A DNA stretch of 64,000 nucleotides from Ponticaulis profundi (GCF_042659465.1 NZ_JBHSSW010000003.1:186001-250000); one strand, 5' to 3'. Shown: positions 9,174-17,798, numbered from the stretch's first letter. Numbers and translations are program-made. The notes: generated by a model from the sequence alone, not told the origin.

Positions 9174-9219
9174 GCTCTCTCGACGACTTTGCGTCGCATA
9201 GAGAGCGCTCAGGGCTGCC
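9174..9219. repeat. 46-bp structured repeat module, copy A
   Basis: An outer stem, GCTCTCT pairing with AGAGAGC, encloses an inner stem, CGACG pairing with CGTCG, followed by GCTCAGGGCTGCC. A second 46-bp copy at 50582-50627 keeps the ends and spacing but has a different inner hairpin (GTGAGCC / GGCTCAC). Confidence 0.65.
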
Positions 9220-9438
9220 GCGATGAACTGAGTTCAGTTGTTTATTTTTCTCGATACCCGTAAAATCTATCCATACCAACTACAGTATCGACAGAACTCC
9301 AAGATTTGTAAGCGGGTCGGCGGTTTGCGGAAGCGCGTTTATCGCCACAGAGCATAGCTCTGCCGCGCAATTAGGATGGTAAAGTTGAGGGACGCTGAGC
9401 CTTTATCGGATCGCGGATTTGAAAACGATCGGCCTGCT
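9220..9438. other. Gene-free stretch after the repeat
   Basis: No convincing gene is seen. The only structure noted is a small inverted repeat (AACTGA GT TCAGTT) at 9226-9239. Base composition becomes more AT-rich rightwards, toward the accessory patch. Confidence 0.4.
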
Positions 9439-9957
9439 TCAAGGAGGCGGCCAAGGATCGGAAGAAAGATCAGTTTGGTCTACTGACCGGGTTGCAGAAT
9501 GGACTTCGACCTTAAAATGAAACAGGCGCACGAGCAATTCAGGGAAAACGTGTTCGAGCACGCAGCAAACTAGGCAAACGATCACACTCACGAGAGCATC
9601 CACCCGTTCGAGATTATCGATCACCCTATTTAATTTTTTAATGAGTTCGGTCGGTGTGGCAGGCACTAAGTCGGCCTGAACGGCGCGGACTCTTTGCAGA
9701 CCTTCGGGTTCTTGCATGGCAAACACTCCAAAAGTGTAGCCATTGGCCTTCAATTGCGCTGCGATACTCATACGGATGACAGCATACACCATCGTCTCAG
9801 CTGAACTTACCATGTAAGCGACGTCATCAGGAACGACCGTACGGTCTGAAGTTTCAAGTCGCAGTAGATAACTAAGTAGCCGCGCTAGAAAGAGCTCAAT
9901 CACACGGTCCGGGGCGAACGACGAATGAGAAATGAGAGAAGCTGGCTGGAGACACAT
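9439..9957 (-). CDS. Unrecognised protein in the AT-rich patch
   Basis: A reading frame of 172 residues downstream of the GHKL-HEPN gene on the same strand, 112 bases apart. It is mostly helical-looking, with a hydrophobic segment (VSVIVCLVCCVL) near residue 125 that could be a membrane helix. No family was recognised. The ribosome site is weak and the start uncertain. It could be a cofactor of the ATPase gene, an unrelated orphan, or a spurious frame. Confidence 0.4.
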   Translation of the reverse strand: MCLQPASLISHSSFAPDRVIELFLARLLSYLLRLETSDRTVVPDDVAYMVSSAETMVYAVIRMSIAAQLKANGYTFGVFAMQEPEGLQRVRAVQADLVPATPTELIKKLNRVIDNLERVDALVSVIVCLVCCVLEHVFPELLVRLFHFKVEVHSATRSVDQTDLSSDPWPPP

Positions 9958-10069
9958 ACATCGAATATAAGTTAAAACGAATCGTGTCGGATAAGATATT
10001 CAGTTTTACATTTTGTTCTCATAGAACAGTGCATCAAATCGCACGCATTCGTTTGGGTTGAGAATTGAA

Positions 10070-11665
10070 TTAATTGCGAGGAAATTTGATCTGAAAAAGT
10101 TTTCTGAGCACTTTCTCAATCACCGAAGTATAATCTTCAATTTGTTGATCAGTGATTCCCACCGTCGCCCGCTCATGTATCAGTTTGTTGCGCAATCCAT
10201 AATAGTGATTTATTTTTGCAAGCATAACCTCATCTAGAGATACGTGCGGTTTGACTTCGTTGATCACAAGATACCGCCTGTTAAACAATTCAGAAATTTT
10301 CCGGTCATTATACTTTTTTGCTGGAAATAAATCTTGGCGATTCACTATGAATTCTTTCAAAGCAATTTCAAAGTTACTGTCCAGTAAAATCAGCGCCGCT
10401 CTGTTTTTAGTATCTAACTTTTGGCTTCTAATGGTGTTGACTAGGGCCATTGCCTCAACCAATCCCCGCGTCCAAGGTTGCGACTTGAGATTTTGTTTGT
10501 TCGACTCCAAAATTCTGTCTTGGTAAGGCAGCTTTCTAACTCGTGGCAGCTTCGGAAGTACAATTTTGCTCTCAGCTTTTAGCTCCGCCTCAGGCACTGA
10601 TTCTATGCGGCCCTTAGGGTGAGCAAAGACATCGTCGTCCCAACTATTTTTCAAACGACGGGACAAGGAGCTAAAAAACGTCGTAAACGTAATTATCGTT
10701 TGCCTCAGCTGGACGAAGGCAGGGTGGCTATAATTGATACCACTCTTGCTACTATTCCAAGGCATGGCCTCCGCGGGTCCGTGCATCTCGACGATTACCC
10801 GACAAAGCGAAGCATCAGGGTGAGGAACGCCAGCTTCGCTTTTCACAAAGTACCCCACCTCGCGAGAACGTAAGTCTTTTACTATCAGTCGATTGTTGCA
10901 ATAGAAATAAATACCGTAGTTTTCAAGCTCAGGATTACGATCGACTATCAACCCCGCTGTGACCCTGACTTTCAGTGTTCGTCCCTCAGCCGGTTCGATC
11001 TCTAATTCAGCTTCTTTGGGTGAGAATCCCGGCGGATAAGCCCAATGATCAAAGCTTCGTTTGGAAAGGGTTTCACCATTCAGTCTAATATCGCAGCCCT
11101 GATCGATGAACCAGCCATATACCTCTCCCAAATGCGAACGCATCCTTTCCACATCGCCAACATCAAAACTCTGACGAAGTTTCGTAATTTCTATCTCTGT
11201 CGTCCCAATTGAAATACTCGGTATTTCGTAGGCCGGTAACGTCCAATCCTCAGATTCTAGCCATTCCTTTGTCAAATCCACTTGAAGGCTTTTCTGGCCT
11301 TTAGCGTGGGTTTTTATGACCACATGCTCGCCTAGTGCTACACCCGCTCGTTTGCCGCCAACTCCAAAAATTCCAATGACTTCTTCGCTGCTAATATTTC
11401 GACTTGCTCCGGGGGCTATTAGCAGATCGAGCTGACTTTCTTTTACTCCGCCCGCATTATCCATCACCGAAATAATTTGTCGGTTTGCATCTAAAACAAT
11501 TTCGACTGACATGCCGGGAGGTCGGCCGTTCGCCGTCCACAGATCGAGTGCGTTATCAACGAGCTCACATAATCCAGTGCGCAAATCGTAGTCACTAATG
11601 ATCGACAAGAACATCCGTTTTCTTGGAGTTCCGTCTATGGCTGGAAGCTCCCGTTTTTTTGACAC
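10070..11665 (-). CDS. GHKL ATPase with C-terminal HEPN-like domain
   Basis: Starting at GTG 11665 (GAGGGGAG nine bases upstream) the protein has 531 residues; a longer start at 11731 is less likely. The N-terminal part is a GHKL/Hsp90-MutL-type ATPase: N-box ELVDNALD (34-41), DNAGG (69-73), and the GIFGVGGKRAG lid (about 98-108). A transducer-like region follows to about 300. The C-terminal helices contain RNKLIH at 492-497, the Rx4H signature of HEPN domains, which are often RNases in defence and toxin systems. Base composition is clearly AT-richer than surrounding genes, suggesting transfer. The ATPase call is firm; the HEPN call and defence role are inference. Confidence 0.8.
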   Translation of the reverse strand: MSKKRELPAIDGTPRKRMFLSIISDYDLRTGLCELVDNALDLWTANGRPPGMSVEIVLDANRQIISVMDNAGGVKESQLDLLIAPGASRNISSEEVIGIFGVGGKRAGVALGEHVVIKTHAKGQKSLQVDLTKEWLESEDWTLPAYEIPSISIGTTEIEITKLRQSFDVGDVERMRSHLGEVYGWFIDQGCDIRLNGETLSKRSFDHWAYPPGFSPKEAELEIEPAEGRTLKVRVTAGLIVDRNPELENYGIYFYCNNRLIVKDLRSREVGYFVKSEAGVPHPDASLCRVIVEMHGPAEAMPWNSSKSGINYSHPAFVQLRQTIITFTTFFSSLSRRLKNSWDDDVFAHPKGRIESVPEAELKAESKIVLPKLPRVRKLPYQDRILESNKQNLKSQPWTRGLVEAMALVNTIRSQKLDTKNRAALILLDSNFEIALKEFIVNRQDLFPAKKYNDRKISELFNRRYLVINEVKPHVSLDEVMLAKINHYYGLRNKLIHERATVGITDQQIEDYTSVIEKVLRKLFQIKFPRN

Positions 11666-11853
11666 CAAGGTTCTCTCCCCTCGTCGGCCACAGCATTGCA
11701 ACCTAAAAGCAATATTTGGGAGCAGTACCACAACGCCTTATTTTTCAGAAGAAACACATCAAAAATAGGCAAAATTTGAATGCCCTCAGCCCTAATTCTG
11801 GTTGTATTTGGGGACTTCCCGTAACACCTCGCGCCACTTCGTCCGCAACAGAC

Positions 11854-11871
11854 TCTGCGCCCGGGATGACA
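11854..11871. repeat. Dispersed CCGGG palindrome, partial copy 2
   Basis: TCTGCGCCCGGGATGACA matches the right half of the palindrome family; the left arm is missing or diverged. Together with copy 1 it brackets the AT-rich GHKL patch. Confidence 0.6.
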
Positions 11872-11968
11872 CAGAAACAAACACCTCCCCCAAAATTTCC
11901 ATATCCCTTATGCGGGGGATGTGCCTTTTAGATGACTTGCTAAAGATGTCGGGCATTGGGGGATTTGC

Positions 11969-12844
11969 ATGTTGCGACTGGTGTTTGGGTGTCTCGTTCC
12001 GCTGCTGGCGATTTTCATGGCCTGGTCCTTTGGCGACCTGCCTGCGAAATCCGTGTTCTGGGAAACATCCGACGCTGAGATCACCGGCTATGAAAAGGTG
12101 GAATACGATCCGGGTTACGGCAACACGCAGCTCATCTATCCCCTCATCAAAACGCCTGGCAGTGACACCACGCTGCGTCTGAATGTGGCCAATCATTTCG
12201 ATGAAACAGGTGTGCGCGAAGACTGGCCGGAAGGCACGGCATTAACCGTTCGCCTGCATCCCGACGGGGATACCGCCTTCCCGCAGGAGGATGAGCGTTT
12301 CACCCTTGTCATCCCGGTGATCATTGCGCTGGGCGGCCTGATGGTGATGGGAATTTGCGCACATGCTCTGCTGACGGGCAGCGGCACGCTCTCCTTCATG
12401 ATGGGGACAATTGGCGCGGTGATGATGACCGTTGCTGGCGTGCTGTTCTATGGGCTCTGGACGTTTGGCACCCCACCTGCGACGTCGTTTTTCTGGCCGA
12501 CCGAGACCGTCACTGTGCGCACCAGCGAAATTGGCAGCGCGCCGATTGGCAATGGCAACACGAATTACTTTCCGGTCGTGAGCGTGGTCCGCGACGGCCA
12601 GCCGCCTCAGAAACTGGAGATCAGGCGCAGCGTGTTCATGACCGCGCGCGAAGCCCGCGAAATCGCCGAAGCCTACGCGCCAGGAACGACTCATTCCATC
12701 CGCGTGGCGCCCGATGGCCGCGTGTTTGAGCGCCACTGGCAGTTCCAGTTCACGCTTGCACTGGTCATCACCCTGATGGCGCCCCTTTTGGCTTTTGCTG
12801 GCGGGTTTGCGATCCTCGGGGCTTTCAGGGCGTCACGGGCCTGA
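11969..12844 (+). CDS. DUF3592-type membrane protein
   Basis: This 291-residue protein contains two similar extracytoplasmic segments (about 25-105 and 170-250), each with the pattern of DUF3592 domains: a W-T/E-x-V/I strand followed by a Y-P/FPVV strand and an R-V-DG turn. They are separated and flanked by about four hydrophobic helices (1-20, 112-133, 140-162, 260-285). It is probably an inner-membrane protein of unknown role. It stands alone between two repeat-bearing intergenic stretches. Confidence 0.65.
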   Translation: MLRLVFGCLVPLLAIFMAWSFGDLPAKSVFWETSDAEITGYEKVEYDPGYGNTQLIYPLIKTPGSDTTLRLNVANHFDETGVREDWPEGTALTVRLHPDGDTAFPQEDERFTLVIPVIIALGGLMVMGICAHALLTGSGTLSFMMGTIGAVMMTVAGVLFYGLWTFGTPPATSFFWPTETVTVRTSEIGSAPIGNGNTNYFPVVSVVRDGQPPQKLEIRRSVFMTAREAREIAEAYAPGTTHSIRVAPDGRVFERHWQFQFTLALVITLMAPLLAFAGGFAILGAFRASRA

Positions 12845-12864
12845 TGGTGATCTGAATGGTTGCT

Positions 12865-12954
12865 GTCATCCGGGAACAGGCAAAGCGCGTATCCGGGATC
12901 CAGCCTGACGAGACTTCCTGCTTTCTGGTTCCGGGGTCTGCGCCCAGGATGACA
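12865..12954. repeat. Two adjacent CCGGG palindromes, copies 3 and 4
   Basis: The first (12865-12903) reads GTCATCCGGG, spacer, ATCCGGGATCCAG. The second (12926-12954) reads GGTTCCGGGGTCTGCG then CCCAGGATGACA. Both are slightly diverged members of the family seen at 9136 and 50666-52144. Confidence 0.7.
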
Positions 12955-12980
12955 ATTGTGCGAAATCGCCGCCATTGCGC

Positions 12981-13075
12981 AGATACCTGCGAAGGCAGGT
13001 ATCCACGCCTGAGAATTAAGACAAGACACCGTGCTAATGTTCAGGCATGGGTTCCAGCCTTCGCTGGAACCGGCG
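12981..13075. repeat. Two other small palindromes (ATACC and GGTTCCAGC types)
   Basis: At 12981-13004 GATACCTGC pairs with GCAGGTATC. At 13041-13075 TCAGGCATGGGTTCCAGC is followed by GCTGGAACC. The second type recurs at 51427-51491 and 52029-52093; the first resembles 51979-52004. The 380-base gap between the DUF3592 and thioesterase genes consists largely of such elements. Confidence 0.7.
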
Positions 13076-13094
13076 ATTAAGCGGCGCACAAACC

Positions 13095-13174
13095 GTAGGG
13101 CGGCGTTGAGCGCACAGCGTGATACCCGCCGAGAGACAGTTGAGTTATGTCGGCGGGATTTCATCCCGCCCTAC
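13095..13174. repeat. 80-bp nested inverted repeat
   Basis: The terminal arms GTAGGGCGG and CCGCCCTAC are perfect 9-bp inverted repeats. A second perfect pair, CCCGCCGA and TCGGCGGG, lies inside. The layout resembles a MITE or REP-type element. No other copy was seen in the window. Confidence 0.65.
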
Positions 13175-13224
13175 ACGATGCAGCGCATCGGATTACTGAA
13201 CCTAAAAGCGACGCTCCCCAAACG

Positions 13225-13620
13225 CTAATCGTCCTTGCGCACAATCTCGCGGGGGCGGCGATGCTTGTCGATGGCAACAAAGGTGAACTCAGCCCGCGTC
13301 ACGCGCTCGGCTTCGTCACCATTATAAGGCCGGCGCCAGGCCTCAACATCAATCTTCATGGAACTACGCCCGACATGAACAAGGTCGGCATAGATCGTCA
13401 CCTCATCGCCAACATGCACCGGCCGGTCGAGGCTCACCGCATCAACAGCCGCAGTGACCGCCCGCCCTCTGGAGTGGCGTGACGCGATGGAACCAGCCGC
13501 GAGGTCCATCTGACCAATCAACCAGCCGCCGAAGATATCGCCATACTGGTTGGTATCGGCAGGCATGGCCGAGAGGCGCAGCGTCGGGATACGATCAGGC
13601 AGTTTCTGGGGTTCGGACAT
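13225..13620 (-). CDS. Acyl-CoA thioesterase, hotdog fold (YciA-like)
   Basis: The protein of 131 residues has the YciA/BACH-type hotdog features: MPADTNQYGDIFGGWLIGQMD near the N-terminus with the catalytic-site Asn-Asp region, then D-V-F/L-PV-VGD. It should hydrolyse acyl-CoA esters in the cytoplasm. It follows the cobalamin half of metH by 49 bases on the same strand and may be the last gene of that run. Confidence 0.88.
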   Translation of the reverse strand: MSEPQKLPDRIPTLRLSAMPADTNQYGDIFGGWLIGQMDLAAGSIASRHSRGRAVTAAVDAVSLDRPVHVGDEVTIYADLVHVGRSSMKIDVEAWRRPYNGDEAERVTRAEFTFVAIDKHRRPREIVRKDD

Positions 13621-13669
13621 GAGGTACCTCTAAATATTCAGCCATTGATGAGTGGATGCGCAGAGGCGG

Positions 13670-16303
13670 CTAAGCCGCCTCTTCATTCACCTCGTTCGGG
13701 TCATAATTGAGGATAGGCCCCAGCCATTTCTCAGCCTTGGAAACTTCCCAGCCCTTGCGCGCGGCATAGTCAGCGACCTGATCACGCTCAATCCGGCCCA
13801 CTGCGAAATAGACGCTCTCCGGGTGAGAGAAATAAAGCCCCGAAACAGAGGCGGGCGGGGTCATGGCAAAGCTGGACGTCAGCTCTGTGCCAATTCGCTC
13901 GCTCGCGCCCAGCAGGCGGAAAATGGTCTCTTTCTCCGTGTGATCAGGCTGACAAGGGTAACCGGGCGCCGGTCGGATGCCCTGATAACGCTCCTTGATC
14001 AGATCCTCGGTTGAAAGCGCCTCATCTCCTGCATACCCCCAGAATTCCTTGCGGGTACGCTCATGCAGGGCTTCGGCAGCGGCCTCTGCGAAGCGGTCGG
14101 CAAGCGCCTTCACCATGATGGCGGAATAATCATCATTGGCTTTTTCATAAGCCTTGGAGTGGGCATCCTCACCGAAAATGGAGACGCAGAAGGCACCGAC
14201 ATGATCGCCGCCTTTCGGGCTGACGAAATCCGCCAGCGCAAAGTTTGGCTTCTGATTGTCCTTCACCATCTGCTGGCGCAGCGTGTAGAGCGTTTCACCA
14301 TTATCGAGGGCGACGTCATCACCGACGGATTTTGCAGGCCAGAAGCCGCACACGCCTTTGGCGGTGAACCATTTTTCACCGATGATTTTCTGCATCATGG
14401 CTTGTGCATCATTCCACAGACTGGTCGCCGCTTCGCCCACCACCTTGTCTTCCAGGATCATCGGATATCGGCCTGCAATCGACCAGCTGGCGAAGAAAGG
14501 CGTCCAGTCGATATAGCGGTTCAGATCGCCCAGATCGAACTCAACTTCCTTGACGCCCGTGAAGCTTGGCTTCGGCGGGGTATAGCCATCCCAGTCAATC
14601 GGCACGGCTTTCCTGCGCGCTTCAGCGATTGGCAGGCGCGGCTTTGGCGGCCCACCTGACCGGCTTTCGCGAATGCGCTCATATTTGGCGCGCTGGGTGT
14701 CCCAGTATTGCGATTTGTCATCAGACAGGAGCGCTGAGACCGTGCCGACCGCGCGGCTGGCATCATTGACGTGCACGACCGGCTGACGCTTGAAGCTCGG
14801 CTCGATCTTGATCGCGGTATGCGCCGGTGACGTCGTGGCACCGCCAATCAGAAGCGGAATATCCATACCGCGCCGTTCCATCTCGGCTGCGACGAGCACC
14901 ATCTCATCAAGGCTCGGCGTGATCAGGCCTGACAGCCCGACCATATCGGCGCCGACTTTCTCAGCGGTATCGAGAATGGTCTCACACGGCACCATGACGC
15001 CAAGGTCAACAATCTCATAGCCGTTACAGGCCAGCACAACGCCGACAATGTTCTTGCCAATGTCGTGCACATCACCCTTCACCGTGGCGAGGATGATCTT
15101 GCCATTGGACTTGCCTTCCATGCCCATGCGGCGCTTTTCCTCTTCCATGAAGGGAATGAGGTGCGCGACGGCGGCTTTCATGACGCGGGCGGATTTGACG
15201 ACCTGCGGCAGGAACATCTTGCCCGAACCGAACAGGTCTCCAACGACATTCATGCCGCTCATCAGCGGGCCTTCAATCACGTGCAGCGGTCGCTCAACCG
15301 ACTGGCGGGCTTCTTCTGTGTCCTCGACAATGAACTCTGTGATGCCATGGACCAGTGCGTGCTTCAGACGCTCCTGAACCGGGCGCTCGCGCCAGGACAG
15401 GTCTTTCTCGACCGTCTTGCCTTTCTGACCCCGGAATTTCTCGGCTATCTCGAGCAGGCGTTCGGTTGAATCCGAACGGCGGTTGAGAATGACATCCTCG
15501 ACATGCTCACGCAGCTCCGGATCGATCTCGTCATAAATGTCGAGCTGACCGGCATTCACAATGCCCATATCCATACCCGCCGGAATGGCGTGATAGAGGA
15601 AGACAGAGTGCATGGCGCGGCGCACCGGCTCATTGCCGCGGAAGGAGAAGGACACATTCGACAGACCGCCTGAAATGTGAACACCCGGGCAGGTCTGACG
15701 GATCTCACGGGTCGCTTCGATAAAGTCGACCGCATAATTGTCATGCTCTTCAATCCCGGTCGCGACCGCGAAGATGTTCGGATCGAAAATGATGTCTTCT
15801 GCCGGAAAGCCGACCGTCTCGGTGAGGATCTTGTAAGCACGCTGACAAATCTCGACCTTGCGTGCCTTCGTGTCCGCCTGCCCGGTTTCGTCAAAGGCCA
15901 TGACCACCACAGCTGCGCCATAGGCCAGACATTTGCGGGCATGATCGAGGAATTGCGCCTCACCCTCTTTCAGAGAGATCGAGTTCACAATCGCCTTGCC
16001 CTGCACGCATTTCAGGCCCGCCTCGATCACCTCCCATTTGGAGCTGTCAATCATCACCGGAACGCGGGCGATATCCGGCTCGGCAGCGATGAGATTGAGG
16101 AAGGTCCGCATGGCCGCGACCGAGTCCAGAAGGCCTGCATCCATGTTCACATCGATGATCTGCGCGCCGTTCTCGACCTGCTCACGCGCCACGTCGAGCG
16201 CTGCGGTATAGTCATCCTTCTCAATCAGCTTGCGGAATTTCGCAGAGCCGGTGACGTTTGTGCGTTCGCCGACATTGACGAAGGAAGCGGTTTGTTCGGT
16301 CAT
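13670..16303 (-). CDS. metH: Methionine synthase, cobalamin/folate/AdoMet half
   Basis: 877 residues carry the pterin-binding domain (VNVGERTNVTGS at residues 10-21), the cobalamin module with the B12-ligand motif DVHDIGKN (about 410), and the C-terminal AdoMet reactivation domain (R-x3-R-PAPGYP-QPDH). The N-terminal homocysteine-binding barrel is absent and is encoded separately at 18616-19680, an arrangement known in many Alphaproteobacteria. The two polypeptides must cooperate to move methyl from methyltetrahydrofolate through cobalamin to homocysteine. It lies at the distal end of the metF run, 15 bases after a small membrane protein gene. Confidence 0.97.
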   Translation of the reverse strand: MTEQTASFVNVGERTNVTGSAKFRKLIEKDDYTAALDVAREQVENGAQIIDVNMDAGLLDSVAAMRTFLNLIAAEPDIARVPVMIDSSKWEVIEAGLKCVQGKAIVNSISLKEGEAQFLDHARKCLAYGAAVVVMAFDETGQADTKARKVEICQRAYKILTETVGFPAEDIIFDPNIFAVATGIEEHDNYAVDFIEATREIRQTCPGVHISGGLSNVSFSFRGNEPVRRAMHSVFLYHAIPAGMDMGIVNAGQLDIYDEIDPELREHVEDVILNRRSDSTERLLEIAEKFRGQKGKTVEKDLSWRERPVQERLKHALVHGITEFIVEDTEEARQSVERPLHVIEGPLMSGMNVVGDLFGSGKMFLPQVVKSARVMKAAVAHLIPFMEEEKRRMGMEGKSNGKIILATVKGDVHDIGKNIVGVVLACNGYEIVDLGVMVPCETILDTAEKVGADMVGLSGLITPSLDEMVLVAAEMERRGMDIPLLIGGATTSPAHTAIKIEPSFKRQPVVHVNDASRAVGTVSALLSDDKSQYWDTQRAKYERIRESRSGGPPKPRLPIAEARRKAVPIDWDGYTPPKPSFTGVKEVEFDLGDLNRYIDWTPFFASWSIAGRYPMILEDKVVGEAATSLWNDAQAMMQKIIGEKWFTAKGVCGFWPAKSVGDDVALDNGETLYTLRQQMVKDNQKPNFALADFVSPKGGDHVGAFCVSIFGEDAHSKAYEKANDDYSAIMVKALADRFAEAAAEALHERTRKEFWGYAGDEALSTEDLIKERYQGIRPAPGYPCQPDHTEKETIFRLLGASERIGTELTSSFAMTPPASVSGLYFSHPESVYFAVGRIERDQVADYAARKGWEVSKAEKWLGPILNYDPNEVNEEAA

Positions 16304-16318
16304 GGTGTGCCAGTTGTC

Positions 16319-16513
16319 CTAGTCTTCAAGATCCGGATCGACGGAATAGCCGAGAATGGAGCCCATTCCATAAAAAGCGATGGCGGCAAACCCGCCAGAA
16401 AGAATGCCAGCCAGGAAGATGTTCCCGCCAGCCAGTTTGATGCCGACATAAGAGACGGCGTAAGTTACGACGGCAACGGATACGCCGGTGACGAATTTCC
16501 AGAAGTCAGTCAT
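16319..16513 (-). CDS. Small membrane protein, two helices
   Basis: 64 residues from ATG 16513, which has GGGAGG five bases upstream; a longer frame to 16573 lies inside the preceding gene. Two hydrophobic segments (about 8-27 and 31-52) suggest a two-helix inner-membrane protein with an acidic tail. It overlaps the upstream nucleotidyltransferase gene by eight bases, so translation is probably coupled. Function unknown. Confidence 0.7.
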   Translation of the reverse strand: MTDFWKFVTGVSVAVVTYAVSYVGIKLAGGNIFLAGILSGGFAAIAFYGMGSILGYSVDPDLED

Positions 16514-17273
16514 GGAAACCTCCCTCGCGCACCAACTGCCTGAACAGCGTGTCTGCTTCGGCACGTATCTCATCGGTCAATACGAGTTTCGAAAAACCAG
16601 CCCGCTCCGCCCTTTCGAACTCATCTTCGATCAGTTCGTCCAGAACCGGTATTCGCCCGCCCAGTTTGGCTTCACTCGAAACAGATTTCTTTCGCATCAG
16701 GTCGGCGATGTTTTCCAGCACTTCGGCAGACAGTTCTGTTCCCTGCGCAAGTTTCTGAAAGTTCATAGGCGGCAGCCGTTCGGGCCTCATTCGTACCCAT
16801 CTCAAGGCCAGGGCAGGACGCAAGACGTAAAAATACTTCTTCAGCTTGATCTGGTCGTGGGCAAAAATATTCCGATCCCACATACCTTTGCCAAGATGAT
16901 AATAATGGCCGGTACAAGTCCGAGGCGACACATGCCGAGCAGCAAAGGCCTGTAATTTTGAGACTGCGCTCTCGTTCCAGATATATTGAACAGGACTGCA
17001 CATCCATTCCAGCAAGACCGGATTGGGCTTCAGCAACAGGCCGATCGCCTTCTTCAGGTCCCAGCCATTGACATCCCAGTCATCAACGAGCGGCTTCTCG
17101 ATCACGTCCCGCCCAGGCTGGATAGAAAGGTACCAGTCTTCGTCATGTACATAAACAAATCGTACATCGTAATCGCTGTCGGGCGACGGAAACCCCCAGG
17201 CCCGGCTGCCGCTCTCTATGGCAAACAGAATGCGTACATTCTCTTCAGCCTGAATGGCCTCAAGCTGGTTCAT
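16506..17273 (-). CDS. YcgL/COG3541-type predicted nucleotidyltransferase
   Basis: Starting at ATG 17273 the protein has 255 residues, in line with the family; an upstream frame to 17369 has no better support. The signature GSRAWGFPSPDSDYD then VRF-Y forms the pol-beta-type nucleotidyltransferase core (G-S and D-x-D metal ligands). Family members are found in bacteria and phages, but their substrate is not known. It sits inside the methionine run between two groups of small membrane protein genes. Confidence 0.82.
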   Translation of the reverse strand: MNQLEAIQAEENVRILFAIESGSRAWGFPSPDSDYDVRFVYVHDEDWYLSIQPGRDVIEKPLVDDWDVNGWDLKKAIGLLLKPNPVLLEWMCSPVQYIWNESAVSKLQAFAARHVSPRTCTGHYYHLGKGMWDRNIFAHDQIKLKKYFYVLRPALALRWVRMRPERLPPMNFQKLAQGTELSAEVLENIADLMRKKSVSSEAKLGGRIPVLDELIEDEFERAERAGFSKLVLTDEIRAEADTLFRQLVREGGFHD

Positions 17274-17322
17274 GATCGCTGCGCGTTTTACGCCTGAAAT
17301 TTCGGGGGTGAACGTTAGCGCC

Positions 17323-17562
17323 TCAGTCACCACCGCCTCCATCAAATCCACCATCATCTCCGCTTCCACCGGTGCCAGAAGCGCCCCAGCCCATGAAGAT
17401 CATGCCGCCAAATACGAGACCGATCCCAAGAGCGGTCAAATAGCGATAGAGCGGGGCTTCAATGAAGCCTGGCAGCATCACAAATCCCGTCATGATGAAT
17501 GTCCCGATCCCGGCAAAAACGGAAATCGCGATTTTCAGTTTCAGATCGTTTTCAGTCATCAT
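17323..17562 (-). CDS. Small membrane protein with Gly/Asp-rich tail
   Basis: 79 residues: a short charged start, two hydrophobic helices (about 9-30 and 40-60), and a C-terminal tail made almost only of Gly, Asp and Ser. It overlaps the preceding gene by four bases. The preceding protein has the same length, layout and glycine-rich tail, which suggests a diverged tandem duplicate. No known family recognised. Confidence 0.65.
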   Translation of the reverse strand: MMTENDLKLKIAISVFAGIGTFIMTGFVMLPGFIEAPLYRYLTALGIGLVFGGMIFMGWGASGTGGSGDDGGFDGGGGD

Positions 17563-17798
17563 CCCCCGCCATCTCCGCCTGTTCCCTCTCCACCGCCCAG
17601 ACGGAAAGAGAAAAACACGATGACGGCAAAAAGCGCGCTGACCGCAATGCGAGCAGCCTGCCCCAGCATGGGATCATCAATCAGTTCAGACAGCGGACTA
17701 GCACCGACGACGTAAAAGAACGCACCAGCAGCGATCCCAATCACGATCCCGAAGATCGTTTTGATCTTTTTCAAACCGTCCGGAACATTCTCACTCAT
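17559..17798 (-). CDS. Small membrane protein with Gly-rich tail, possible paralogue
   Basis: 79 residues with two hydrophobic helices (about 14-32 and 47-65) and a tail of GGGEGTGGDGGG. It has four-base overlaps with both neighbours, so it belongs to the same tightly coupled message. Function unknown. The length and tail match the next gene. Confidence 0.65.
   Translation of the reverse strand: MSENVPDGLKKIKTIFGIVIGIAAGAFFYVVGASPLSELIDDPMLGQAARIAVSALFAVIVFFSFRLGGGEGTGGDGGG

Noticed and set aside
9128..11968. Complete mobile element or prophage remnant carrying the GHKL gene
   Set aside because: No integrase, transposase or attachment-site duplication was seen; only composition and flanking palindromes support transfer.
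15677..16543. 288-residue plus-strand frame
   Set aside because: Antisense to the cobalamin half of metH; an artefact of GC-rich third positions.
17274..17369. Longer N-terminus for the nucleotidyltransferase
   Set aside because: It would add 32 residues not typical of the family and overlap the upstream gene; ATG 17273 gives the usual length.
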